A stretch of 7,876 nt of DNA from an uncultured Roseburia sp. (GCA_946055175.1 CAMGET010000050.1:1-7876), one strand, 5' to 3'. Shown: positions 1 through 7,575, counted from the first letter of the stretch. Notes: generated by a model from the sequence alone, not told the origin. Program-made: numbers and translations.

Positions 1-1040
1 CCACATTTCCGCTTTCCACACCGGTTCTATGGTCTTTTACCATAGTATAAGGCTGCATGACATAAGAACGAATCTGGTTGCCCCATCCGATTTCTGTCAC
101 TTCTCCGCGAATCCCGGCTGCTTTTTCCAAATTCTCCTGCTGCTTTAAAAGATAAAGCTTTGCCTTTAACATTTGCATCGCCTTATCTTTATTTTGAAAC
201 TGAGAACGTTCATTCTGACACTGCACGACAATTCCTGTCGGAAAGTGCGTAATACGAATGGCAGAAGAGGTTTTATTAATATGCTGTCCTCCTGCACCAC
301 TGGAACGATAGGTATCAATTCGAATATCATCGTCTTTAATTTCAATATCAATATCATCTTCAATATCCGGCATAACATCACAGGACACAAAGGATGTCTG
401 ACGTTTTCCTGCCGCATTAAACGGCGAAATGCGTACCAGACGGTGTACACCTTTTTCGGACTTCAAATATCCATAGGCATTCTCTCCATTTACCTGAAAT
501 GTAATGGACTTAATTCCTGCTTCATCTCCGTCAAGAGAATCCAATACTTCCAGCTGAAAGCCTTTTGCATCTGCCCAGCGAGAATACATGCGGTAGAGCA
601 TAGCTGCCCAGTCACAGGATTCTGTTCCGCCTGCACCGGCATGTAACGACACAATGGCATTATCTTTATCATATTCACCTGAGAGCAGTGTTTTAATGCG
701 AATTTCCTCATACGTCTGGATAAAGCTATTCAATTCTTCTTCAATTTCAGGGATAAGACTTTCATCATTTTCCTCATATCCCATTTCAATCAAAGTTTCT
801 ATATCCTCAAATTGTGTTGCAAGTTGCTCATATGTCGCAACATCATCCTTCATGCTCTTCAATTCTTTCATTTTGTTCTGTGAAACGACCGGGTCATTCC
901 AAAAATCTCCCGCCTCCATTTCACGCTCAAGTTCCTGGATTTTCTGTTCCTTATTTACCAGGTCAAAGTGAATCCCTCACTTCCTGCAATGGTTCCCGAT
1001 ACATATTTAATGTTGATTTAAACTGATCAAGTTCTACCAC
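1..1040 (-). CDS. prfB: Peptide chain release factor 2 (RF2), programmed +1 frameshift, 3' end cut by window edge
   Basis: RF2 recognises UGA and UAA stop codons on the ribosome and triggers hydrolysis of the finished peptide. The gene opens with GTG at 1040-1038, behind a GAGG ribosome binding site (1051-1048) seven bases upstream. Twenty-five codons are read (VVELDQFKSTLNMYREPLQE, then VRDSL) before an in-frame TGA at 965-963. Slipping one base forward at CTT-T gives GAC CTG GTA and an open frame to the window edge, 346 codons in total. The stop-codon-recognition tripeptide Ser-Pro-Phe is at residues 205-207 (bases 427-419) and the catalytic Gly-Gly-Gln at 250-252 (bases 292-284), the same numbering as E. 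coli RF2. The last visible residues (MVKDHRTGVESGNV) are near the usual C-terminus, so roughly 20 residues are missing. Automatic callers may start the gene downstream of the stop and lose the first 25 residues. Identity is very secure. Confidence 0.97.
962..979 (-). promoter_or_regulatory. Programmed +1 ribosomal frameshift site of prfB
   Basis: Read on the minus strand, the site has a Shine-Dalgarno-like GAGGG (978-974), five bases, CTT (968-966), and the in-frame stop TGA followed by C (965-962). This is the known prfB recoding signal: an internal anti-SD contact, a slippery CUU, and a weak UGA-C stop. When RF2 is scarce, termination stalls and the ribosome slips to GAC; when RF2 is plentiful, a 25-residue peptide is released. 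The stop is codon 26, as in E. coli. The SD-to-CTT spacing is five bases here against three in E. coli, counted from the purine run. The mechanism is taken from the family, not measured here. Confidence 0.95.
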
Positions 1041-1079
1041 AGAATCACCTCTTTCTTTTAAAACATATACTTGGTAATT

Positions 1080-1108
1080 ATTTTAAGGGTTTTGTGTATT
1101 TTACGCAA
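1080..1108 (-). promoter_or_regulatory. Candidate sigma-A-type promoter for prfB
   Basis: In the 75-base gap between the protease stop and the prfB start, the minus strand carries TTGCGT (1108-1103), a 17-base spacer, and TAAAAT (1085-1080). The -10 matches TATAAT at five of six positions; the -35 matches only TTG. It would give a leader of about 30 to 35 bases before GTG. No stem-loop terminator is visible after the protease gene, so prfB may also be read through from upstream. This is a pattern call only. Confidence 0.4.
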
Positions 1109-1115
1109 TCCTTTT

Positions 1116-2465
1116 TTACTCTTTGCCTAATTGTTCCGTCAGTACTTCAATCGCTTTTACAATCTGATTATCATACTGCTTCTCATACGTTTCCCCCTCC
1201 GGATTTAAATACTCATACTCCAATTCAATATCAGGCTCAATTCCCACCTTATGAATATAATTTCCGGAAGGTGTAAAATATTTAGCAGTCGTCAACTTGA
1301 TTGCATCTCCATCTGATAACGGAAAAATCGTCTGTACAATTCCTTTTCCATAGGTAGTCGTTCCGATTAAGGTCCCATAATTATGGTCTTTGATTGCTCC
1401 TGCCAGAATTTCCGATGCACTTGCGCTATCTCCGTTCACTAGCAGAGCTATCGGCATATCCATATAAGATTCTCCCTTGGAAGTATAGGTTTCACGATTT
1501 CCTTCCTTATCTTCCATATAAAAAATAGTTCCCTCCGGCAAAATATCATCTGCAATCTGCACAACTGCCGAAACCATTCCACCCGGATTGTAACGGACAT
1601 CAATTATCATTGCCTCCATACCCTGTTCTGTCAGTTCTTTGACAGCTGTTTCAAATTGATGTGCCGTATCTGTTTCAAAGGAATCTATCCAGATATATCC
1701 GATATGGTTCTCCATCATTTCATATTCTACACTTGGCAATGTAATATCTGCTCTTTCTACGTCAAAAGACAAATATTCATCTGTTGCAGGTCGATAAATA
1801 TCTATTTGTACGGTTGTACCCTTTTCACCGCGAATCAATTTTACCAGTTCACTTACTTCCATGCTTGTGCCATCAACGCCATCGACAGAAAGAATAATGT
1901 CATCTTTTTTCAATCCTGCTACTTCTGACGGTGTACCGGCATATATCTTTGTAATCGTTACAATCATCGTATTAGGATCCTGAGAAAGCCCTGCACCAAT
2001 CCCGTAATATTGTCCGGTCGTACTAACCTGAAGCTCTGCAAAATCTTCTGCGTTGTAGTAAACAGAATATTTGTCACCAAGTCCATCTATCAATCCTTTA
2101 TACATTCCATCCTGAATGTCCTCTAAATCCATTTCATCATAATAATACAGCTTTGCGCAGGCAGAAAGTTCATTTATTTTTTCAATTGCCGCTTCATCCA
2201 GTACTGCAGTTTTTCCCTGTGCAAACAGATTGTCTCCTGCACCCCTGTCTGCGAATACAATCTGTGTATTGGTCAGCATGCAACATAGTCCTGTTGCGAT
2301 TCCCAGCACAAATACCGTTGACACAATACCAATTAAAATGCCCAGACCTATTTTGCTCTTATGCTTCTCGGGTGGCTGCCACATTCCATATTGATTCATC
2401 TGCTCATTCCAGTTATCATTTCCATTCCTATTATTTGTATTCATGTTATTGTTTTGATAGTCCAC
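1116..2465 (-). CDS. S41 family C-terminal processing peptidase (CtpA/CtpB type) with PDZ domain
   Basis: A membrane-anchored serine protease, 449 residues, that cuts proteins near their C-termini outside the membrane. Layout: an Asn-rich cytoplasmic tail (residues 1-30), one membrane segment (about 39-64), a helical linker, a PDZ domain (about 150-235), and the S41 catalytic core (about 250-410). The core holds a SASAS motif with nucleophile Ser349, general base Lys374 in YGKG, and Gln378; the 25-residue Ser-Lys spacing and K+4 Gln fit the family triad. No C-terminal peptidoglycan-binding domain is seen. The start is GTG at 2465-2463, behind GGAGG (2479-2475) nine bases upstream. The gene follows the ftsEX-M23 operon but is separated from it by a terminator. 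In B. subtilis, ctpB lies next to ftsEX and acts in sporulation signalling; whether this protein does the same, or acts on envelope proteins, cannot be told from sequence. Confidence 0.95.
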   Translation of the reverse strand: MDYQNNNMNTNNRNGNDNWNEQMNQYGMWQPPEKHKSKIGLGILIGIVSTVFVLGIATGLCCMLTNTQIVFADRGAGDNLFAQGKTAVLDEAAIEKINELSACAKLYYYDEMDLEDIQDGMYKGLIDGLGDKYSVYYNAEDFAELQVSTTGQYYGIGAGLSQDPNTMIVTITKIYAGTPSEVAGLKKDDIILSVDGVDGTSMEVSELVKLIRGEKGTTVQIDIYRPATDEYLSFDVERADITLPSVEYEMMENHIGYIWIDSFETDTAHQFETAVKELTEQGMEAMIIDVRYNPGGMVSAVVQIADDILPEGTIFYMEDKEGNRETYTSKGESYMDMPIALLVNGDSASASEILAGAIKDHNYGTLIGTTTYGKGIVQTIFPLSDGDAIKLTTAKYFTPSGNYIHKVGIEPDIELEYEYLNPEGETYEKQYDNQIVKAIEVLTEQLGKE

Positions 2466-2483
2466 TTTTAAGTACCTCCGTTT

Positions 2484-2508
2484 CTTTTTCTCTGACCTTT
2501 TTCTCTGA
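2484..2508. repeat. Tandem 12-base direct repeat in the protease gene leader
   Basis: The 12-mer CTTTTTCTCTGA (plus strand) occurs exactly twice, at 2484-2495 and 2497-2508, with a 13-base period. On the transcribed strand it reads TCAGAGAAAAAG twice, just before the GGAGG of the S41 protease gene. It may be a replication-slippage duplication in the 5' untranslated region or a paired binding site. No function is known to me. Confidence 0.7.
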
Positions 2509-2526
2509 TAGAAGTTTCTGATATAG

Positions 2527-2554
2527 AAAAAGCCCCTGTCATCTCTGACAGGGG
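2527..2554 (-). terminator. Rho-independent terminator of the regulator-ftsEX-M23 operon
   Basis: On the minus strand, a perfect 8-base-pair GC-rich stem CCCCTGTC/GACAGGGG (2554-2547 and 2540-2533) with a six-base loop is followed by C and TTTTT (2531-2527). It begins 31 bases past the stop of the M23 gene and ends before the S41 protease leader, so it should close the upstream operon. The protease gene then needs its own promoter or partial readthrough. Confidence 0.9.
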
Positions 2555-2585
2555 TTTGAAATTCCTATAAATTGTCACACGGAAT

Positions 2586-3776
2586 TTATGGTTTCGTCAA
2601 ATATCCCCATGGGCTGACATAACTTCCGTTTAATGATACACCAAAATGCAGGTGAGGTCCAGTAGAAATACCGGTACTTCCTACTTTTGCAATTACATCG
2701 CCTCCGGCAACCACATCTCCCACATTCACAAGCAATTTAGAACAATGCATATACACGGTGCAAAGTCCGCCGCCATGGTCAATGGAAATATAATATCCGG
2801 CAGAGCTGCTATATCTGGAGATAATTACCTTTCCGGGCGCAGCTGCTACGATATCACTGCCCGAAGACGCTCCAATATCAATTCCTTTATGGTCCGAAGA
2901 AGCTCCGGCCGTCGGTGACGTTCTTGGTCCGAAATCACTGGTCACACGTGTACTGCTCGGCACCGGCCACTTAAAGATTCCGGTATAAGCCTCTCCCATA
3001 CTGCCACCGTTTTCCATCATAACACGGATAATTTCCGCAATTACTTCCTCCTGTGCCTGAACTTCTGCCGCAATAAGTTCGGCTTCATCCTGTGCGACAT
3101 CAAGATTTCCTTTAATTGTTGCAAGCTCAGACTCCCGCTTTGCCATTACGCTTTCAACGCTCGCTTTTTCACGTTCCACATCGCTCTTTAACGTTTCAAG
3201 CTCTGTACGTTCTTCCTGCAGCTGATTCTCATATGCCTCAATTTCAGCAACCGTCTGTTTAAAATCCTCCAGTTTTTCTCTGTCATACTGCTGAATCTGG
3301 CTGATATACTCTGCAGAATTTAAAAAATCCGACAGATTTGTTGCAGCCAACAAACTCTCCACATATGAAAACTGCCCGTTTTCATACATATACTGGATAC
3401 GCAGTTTCATGTCTTCATATTGTTTTTGTGCCGTATCCTCTGCCTGTTTTAAATCTGCCTGCGTTTCTACAATCTGCTCATTTTTTTCAATCAAAAGATT
3501 TTCTAATTCCGTAATCCGCGCTGAGATATTAATCAGGCTTCTATTTAAATCTGATATTTTATCCTCTACTTTATCCTTAGAGTTTTCGAGACTATTTACC
3601 AGATTTTCTGCTTTATTCAATTGCTCCTTTAACTCATCCAGTTCTTTCTGCGCCTGTGAAAGAGATGTACTGTCCTTCTTTTCAGATGTGGCAGATGCCT
3701 GAACGGTCATGCCAATGCTCAGCACAAGCACAAGAATCACCGCAAAAATACGGTTATAAATACTACTTTTTCTCAT
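2586..3776 (-). CDS. Secreted coiled-coil M23 (LytM-type) peptidoglycan hydrolase, likely FtsEX effector
   Basis: A 396-residue exported zinc endopeptidase of the EnvC/PcsB/CwlO-like architecture, expected to cut peptidoglycan cross-bridges. Residues 1-30 form a signal peptide (basic start, hydrophobic 11-26, then ASAT). Residues about 38-120 and 160-250 are heptad-rich coiled coil, separated by a non-coil patch around 130-155. The M23 domain covers about 265-396. All metal and catalytic positions are present: His296 and Asp300 in HxxxD, His344, and His375/His377 in HLHF. It should therefore be an active enzyme, unlike E. coli EnvC, whose LytM domain is degenerate. ATG at 3776-3774 follows AGGAG and starts ten bases after the ftsX stop, so the two are cotranscribed and probably translationally linked. 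In pneumococcus and E. coli, FtsX binds the coiled coil of such a partner and FtsE drives its activation; extending that to this protein is inference from gene order and architecture. Confidence 0.93.
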   Translation of the reverse strand: MRKSSIYNRIFAVILVLVLSIGMTVQASATSEKKDSTSLSQAQKELDELKEQLNKAENLVNSLENSKDKVEDKISDLNRSLINISARITELENLLIEKNEQIVETQADLKQAEDTAQKQYEDMKLRIQYMYENGQFSYVESLLAATNLSDFLNSAEYISQIQQYDREKLEDFKQTVAEIEAYENQLQEERTELETLKSDVEREKASVESVMAKRESELATIKGNLDVAQDEAELIAAEVQAQEEVIAEIIRVMMENGGSMGEAYTGIFKWPVPSSTRVTSDFGPRTSPTAGASSDHKGIDIGASSGSDIVAAAPGKVIISRYSSSAGYYISIDHGGGLCTVYMHCSKLLVNVGDVVAGGDVIAKVGSTGISTGPHLHFGVSLNGSYVSPWGYLTKP

Positions 3777-3786
3777 ATACTCCTAA

Positions 3787-4695
3787 TTATACTTTCAAAT
3801 GTCTTCTTGTTGTAATGTGACTTCCCAGGTATCCGATTCCAACTCCCAAAATCAATGCCACCGGAACCAGTGTATTAAATACTGCAGTAACAGGAAGAAA
3901 TTTCATCATAGAACTGATAAAAGTAAAATTTAATCCGATATATTCAATGATTTTTTCATATAAAATATAAAGAATTCCAAGAGGAATCGCTGCTCCTACC
4001 AAGCCGATAATGACACCCTCTACTACGAAAGGAGAACGTACTATGTAATCCGTTGCTCCTACCAGTTTCATAATCGCAATTTCTTCTTTTCTTACTGAAA
4101 TTGCAACAGAAATTGTATTGCTGATTAAGAAGACAGCAACACCCAGTAAAATCAAAATAATTCCCGCTGAAATGTAACCGATTAACTTATTAAAATCAGA
4201 CAGTGTATTTGCCACAGTCTCCGAACGGTTTACCTGACGTACTCCATCCAGTGAACTCAAATAGGTCACCAATGTACTCTGCATGGAAATATCATTCATA
4301 TAAATAGAATAGCTGGCTGAATTTGCAAGCGGATTGTCATTTGCAAAGCTCTCTGCCACCTTCTCATTTCCTTTGAAATAAACATCTTTAAAGCTTTCCC
4401 AAGCTTCTTCCGGCGAAGTATACTCTAAACGAGAAACTTCCACCCTTGCCCGAATCAATTTTCCAATTTCATCAATTCGTTCCTGTGAAATTCCTTCATC
4501 AAACAAGACCGTAACCGCCACGCCCGATTCTGCTTCCCTTACCATGGACTGAAAGTTTGTCACAATAATGTAAAACAAGCCAAACAAAAAAATGCAGGCT
4601 GTCATCGTTGCAATGGACGCCAGTGAAAACATTTTATTTTTCCAAATGTTTGCAATCCCCTGCTTAATCGTATAAAAAAATGTACTAATCCTCAT
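3787..4695 (-). CDS. ftsX: Cell division permease-like protein FtsX
   Basis: Membrane partner of FtsE at the division site. The preferred start is ATG at 4695-4693 (302 residues, beginning [11 protein letters not shown]), seven bases after AGGGTGAG (4710-4703). The frame is also open from a GTG at 4707, adding four residues, but that start has its purine run touching the codon. FtsX topology is clear: one membrane segment at about 26-45, an extracellular domain at about 46-170, then three segments at about 173-193, 226-246 and 271-291. A conserved cytoplasmic stretch KEEIAIMKLVGA sits between the second and third segments. The gene overlaps the end of ftsE by 11 bases, a usual sign of coupling. 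The extracellular domain is where FtsX proteins contact their hydrolase, and a candidate hydrolase is encoded next. It does not transport a known substrate. Confidence 0.96.
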   Translation of the reverse strand: MRISTFFYTIKQGIANIWKNKMFSLASIATMTACIFLFGLFYIIVTNFQSMVREAESGVAVTVLFDEGISQERIDEIGKLIRARVEVSRLEYTSPEEAWESFKDVYFKGNEKVAESFANDNPLANSASYSIYMNDISMQSTLVTYLSSLDGVRQVNRSETVANTLSDFNKLIGYISAGIILILLGVAVFLISNTISVAISVRKEEIAIMKLVGATDYIVRSPFVVEGVIIGLVGAAIPLGILYILYEKIIEYIGLNFTFISSMMKFLPVTAVFNTLVPVALILGVGIGYLGSHITTRRHLKV

Positions 4696-5368
4696 CGCGT
4701 ATCTCACCCTTTTCGTCGCTGACTACAACGCCTTTCTGTATCGTGATTACGCGCTTATTCATCGCTTTCACAATTTCCATATTGTGAGTTACAACAATAA
4801 CCGTTGTTCCTCTGCTGTTAATCTCTTCTAAGAGCCTCATAATCTCCCATGCATTCTTATTGTCCAGATTACCGGTCGGTTCATCTGCCAGCAAAATCTT
4901 GGGTTCATTAATCAGTGCTCTCGCAATGGCCACTCGCTGTTGTTCTCCACCGGAAAGCTGTCTTGGCAGGGAACGGTACTTTGCTGCAAGTCCTACCATC
5001 GAAAGCATCTGAGGCACATTCTTCTTAATCGTGCGATTCGATTCACCTACCACGCGCTGGGCAAATGCAATATTCTCATATATATTCCTATCCTTTAATA
5101 GACGGAAATCCTGAAAAACGACACCAATATTTCTGCGGAATTTTGGAATTTGACGTCTCTTAAGCTTATTCAATCTATAACCATTAACAGATATGGTTCC
5201 TTCCGTCGGGTCCAGCTCTTTTAATAAAAGTTTAATCAGAGTTGACTTTCCTGAGCCGCTGTCACCCACAATAAATACAAACTCTCCTCCATCAATATCA
5301 ATACATACATCATTCAGTGCCGGAATTCCGGCTGCATATGATTTACTTACATGTTCTAAGCTAATCAT
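4685..5368 (-). CDS. ftsE: Cell division ATP-binding protein FtsE
   Basis: A 227-residue ABC ATPase that works with FtsX to control peptidoglycan hydrolysis at the septum from the cytoplasmic face. All ABC motifs are intact: Walker [10 protein letters not shown] (35-43), Q-loop Gln86 in VVFQD, signature LSGGEQQR (138-145), Walker B ILLADE (158-163) with Glu163, D-loop around NLD (167-169), and H-loop His195. The length is standard for FtsE, and the [15 protein letters not shown] stretch is typical of it rather than of lipoprotein or amino acid transporters. The ATG at 5368-5366 is preceded by a near-perfect AGGAGG site five bases upstream. It lies 16 bases after the regulator gene and overlaps ftsX, so it is the second gene of a four-gene operon. 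Confidence 0.97.
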   Translation of the reverse strand: MISLEHVSKSYAAGIPALNDVCIDIDGGEFVFIVGDSGSGKSTLIKLLLKELDPTEGTISVNGYRLNKLKRRQIPKFRRNIGVVFQDFRLLKDRNIYENIAFAQRVVGESNRTIKKNVPQMLSMVGLAAKYRSLPRQLSGGEQQRVAIARALINEPKILLADEPTGNLDNKNAWEIMRLLEEINSRGTTVIVVTHNMEIVKAMNKRVITIQKGVVVSDEKGEIRDED

Positions 5369-5384
5369 TGCTACCTCCTAATTT

Positions 5385-6473
5385 CTAGTAATCCAATGAC
5401 TCCATATACTTCATGTATTTTACAACCATAAGAGCGATTTTGAAGGTAATAGCATCTTCAAAAACACGCAAATCCAGCCCGGTAGACTTTTGTAATTTAT
5501 CTAAACGGTATACCAAAGTGTTTCTATGGATATAAAGCTGTCTGGAAGTCTCCGAAACATTCAGGCTGTTTTCAAAAAATTTATTTATGGTCGTAAGTGT
5601 TTCTTCATCGAAGTCATCCGGTGACTTTCCGTCAAAAATTTCTTTTATAAACATCTTACACAGTGGAATCGGGAGCTGGTAAATCAGACGTCCGATACCA
5701 AGCGTTGAGTAGGCAATCACATCATCCTGTTCGAAGAAAATTTTTCCTACATCAAGTGCCATTCTTGCCTCTTTATAAGAGCGCGATACTTCTTTAATTT
5801 CATTTACAATCGTTCCATATGCCACATGTACATTCGCTTCTGTATCCTGTCGGAACAAATTGACAATACTCTCTGCTGTCTTTTTTAAATCAGCGTAATC
5901 TTCATTATCCGCCACCTCGCGGACCACAATAATATTCTTTTCATCAACAGCAGTCACAAAATCTTTGGATTTTCCTCCAAAAATTCCCCGTATTTTTTCC
6001 AGTTCATTTCCATCTTTATCACGGTTTGTCTCCACAATATATACAACACGGCGCACGTCTGTATCAATATGAAGTTTCTTTGCACGATTATAAATATCAA
6101 CAAGCAAAAGATTGTCCAAAAGAAGATTTTTAATAAAGTTATCTTTATCGAAACGCTCTTTATATGCTACCAAAAGATTCTGAATTTGGAAACTGGCAAT
6201 TTTTCCCACCATATAAACATCATCGCTGTCACCGCTTGCCAGCAGAACATACTCCAACTGATGTTCATCAAAAACTTTAAAGAATTGAAAACCATTCACC
6301 ACCTGGCTGTCTGCAGGAGAAGCTGCAAATGTCCTCGCCGGTTCCGCATAAACTTCTGCATCAGGAAAAGTTGCAGCAAGAACTTTACCTTCTACATCAA
6401 TAATGCATAAATCAATTCTTGTAATTCCTTTCAGTCCATCAATTGTATTCTGAAGAATTTGGTTTGATATCAT
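5385..6473 (-). CDS. CdaR/PucR-family transcriptional regulator, first gene of the ftsEX operon
   Basis: A 362-residue cytoplasmic regulator. The N-terminal part (about 1-130, starting MISNQILQNTIDGLKGITRI) resembles the sugar-diacid-recognition domain of CdaR. The middle (about 137-250) resembles the GGDEF-like fold of this family, including VAYGTIVNEIKEVSRSYKEA. The C-terminus (about 300-350) is the PucR-type helix-turn-helix with the hallmark SRQLYIHRNTLVYRL. No membrane segment is seen. ATG at 6473-6471 follows AGGAG (6486-6482) eight bases upstream. Only 16 bases separate it from ftsE, with no terminator, so it should be cotranscribed with ftsE, ftsX and the M23 gene. CdaR in E. coli senses sugar diacids and PucR in B. 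subtilis controls purine catabolism; neither role is suggested by these neighbours. The ligand and targets are unknown; autoregulation of this operon is the simplest guess. Confidence 0.88.
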   Translation of the reverse strand: MISNQILQNTIDGLKGITRIDLCIIDVEGKVLAATFPDAEVYAEPARTFAASPADSQVVNGFQFFKVFDEHQLEYVLLASGDSDDVYMVGKIASFQIQNLLVAYKERFDKDNFIKNLLLDNLLLVDIYNRAKKLHIDTDVRRVVYIVETNRDKDGNELEKIRGIFGGKSKDFVTAVDEKNIIVVREVADNEDYADLKKTAESIVNLFRQDTEANVHVAYGTIVNEIKEVSRSYKEARMALDVGKIFFEQDDVIAYSTLGIGRLIYQLPIPLCKMFIKEIFDGKSPDDFDEETLTTINKFFENSLNVSETSRQLYIHRNTLVYRLDKLQKSTGLDLRVFEDAITFKIALMVVKYMKYMESLDY

Positions 6474-6588
6474 GTGCTACACTCCTTTTAAGTCATGCTA
6501 TTGGCAACTTTCACAAAAAACTTTCTCTTTTTTTATGAATCTATAAATACCTAAACTATATTTTAATGCAAAACTACAAAAAAATAAA
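6474..6588 (-). promoter_or_regulatory. Probable promoter/leader region of the regulator-ftsEX-M23 operon
   Basis: This 115-base AT-rich gap lies between the yitT terminator and the regulator start, so the operon promoter should be here. On the minus strand there are -10-like hexamers TAAAAT (6565-6560) and TATAGT (6560-6555), each five of six to TATAAT, but neither has a convincing -35. A weak alternative is TTGCAT (6571-6566) with ATTTAT 17 bases on. I cannot choose between them. No riboswitch-like structure is evident. Confidence 0.35.
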
Positions 6589-6620
6589 GAGGAAATACAC
6601 ATTTTTTTATGCATTTCCTC
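6578..6620 (-). terminator. Rho-independent terminator of the yitT-like gene
   Basis: On the minus strand, GAGGAAATGCATA (6620-6608) pairs with TGTGTATTTCCTC (6601-6589) as a 13-base-pair stem with two G-T wobbles and a loop of six A. It is followed by TTTA and seven T (6588-6578). It starts nine bases after the stop of the yitT-like gene and should separate that gene from the regulator-ftsEX operon. The stem is AT-rich, so it may be weaker than the one at 2527-2554. Confidence 0.82.
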
Positions 6621-6628
6621 AGTTTTCA

Positions 6629-7525
6629 TTATTTATTTTGTTTTTTCTCTTCATTCGAATATTCCAGGAAACCCTCTCCGAGTACTTCTCTTGCATCTGT
6701 TACAATTACAAACGCATTAGGATCCATCTTAGCAACGATTTCTTTTACCCCTACAATCTCCTTTTGAGAAACAACGCAATATAACATGCATTTCTCTTCT
6801 CCGGAATACATTCCCTTTGCATAAAGCCCGGTTACGCCCCTGTCCAATTCCTTTAATATACACTTCGCTATCTCTTCATATCTATCTGTAATAATAAATG
6901 CTGCCTTGGAAAATTTAAATCCTTCCATAATCGCATCAGAGACTTTCGTTGTAATAAATATTGCTACAATTGCATACAAGCCTGATCGTAAGCCAAACAC
7001 ATACAAACCGATAATAACAATCAATCCATCTAAAATCTGCATAATTTGTACGATTGAATAGTGTTTCAAATAATGCTGAATTAAAGTAGCCACCATATCA
7101 GTTCCGCCGGTTGTCGCTTTTGCAAGCAATACCAGACCGATTCCGGCACCGCTTAAGCATCCGCCGAAAATAGCTGCTATTACATGATCCCCCTGTGACA
7201 AATCTATGACAGGAATCACATACAGCCATGCTGACAACAGCATTGTTCCCACAAATGTACGAAAAATGAATTTTTTCCCCTTTAGTTTTAATGCTATCAG
7301 AAATACAGGAACGTTCAGCAAAAAGTTCGTAAGCCACAATGGAATTCCACCATCAATCATTTTCGATGTCCAGGACTTAATAATAATTGCAAGACCTGTG
7401 AACCCGCCTGTTACCAGATTTACCGGATCATACAGACACTGGATAGAAACCGCTAAAAGTCCCGTTCCTATGATAACCAGGACATAATCCCAGAAAACAC
7501 TTCTTTTATTCATAAATTTCTGCAT
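6629..7525 (-). CDS. YitT/YvjA-family (UPF0750) membrane protein with DUF2179 domain
   Basis: A 298-residue integral membrane protein of the YitT family. Hydrophobic segments lie at about 13-31, 36-50, 62-79, 89-106, 115-135, 158-178 and 181-198, followed by a cytoplasmic DUF2179 domain (about 207-285, containing RGVTGLYAKGMYSG). The family motif ATTGGTDMVA is at 137-146, after the fifth segment. ATG at 7525-7523 follows AAAGG ten bases upstream; the internal Met5 has no such site. The family has no settled biochemical function; transport has been suggested. B. subtilis YvjA, a member of this family, is encoded close to prfB and ftsEX, so this may be the positional counterpart. The gene has its own promoter (7576-7604) and terminator, so it looks monocistronic. 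Confidence 0.93.
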   Translation of the reverse strand: MQKFMNKRSVFWDYVLVIIGTGLLAVSIQCLYDPVNLVTGGFTGLAIIIKSWTSKMIDGGIPLWLTNFLLNVPVFLIALKLKGKKFIFRTFVGTMLLSAWLYVIPVIDLSQGDHVIAAIFGGCLSGAGIGLVLLAKATTGGTDMVATLIQHYLKHYSIVQIMQILDGLIVIIGLYVFGLRSGLYAIVAIFITTKVSDAIMEGFKFSKAAFIITDRYEEIAKCILKELDRGVTGLYAKGMYSGEEKCMLYCVVSQKEIVGVKEIVAKMDPNAFVIVTDAREVLGEGFLEYSNEEKKQNK

Positions 7526-7575
7526 CTTTTTCTTTCCTTTTCTTTCTCTTTTTCACAGCAAGAAACTCCGCAAGT

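Noticed and set aside
963..965. In-frame TGA in prfB read as a pseudogene, sequencing error or selenocysteine codon
   Set aside because: The codon-26 position, CTT-TGA-C context, upstream GAGGG and intact +1 frame are exactly the known RF2 frameshift.
173..971. Plus-strand open frames opposite prfB (173-646 and 654-971)
   Set aside because: They are antisense shadows of a well-recognised RF2 gene and have no ribosome binding sites or recognisable domains.
2509..2532. TATATC (minus strand, about 2525-2520) as a -10 for the S41 protease gene
   Set aside because: The only TTGACA-like sequence near it is ATGACA in the terminator stem, just 11 bases away, which is too short a spacer.
4696..4707. 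Upstream GTG start for ftsX at 4707
   Set aside because: Its purine run directly touches the codon, while the ATG at 4695 has AGGGTGAG at a proper seven-base distance and matches usual FtsX N-termini.
7206..7487. Plus-strand open frame opposite the yitT-like gene, and the minus-strand frame 7098-7337
   Set aside because: Both lie fully inside the membrane-protein gene in other frames and show no protein family features.
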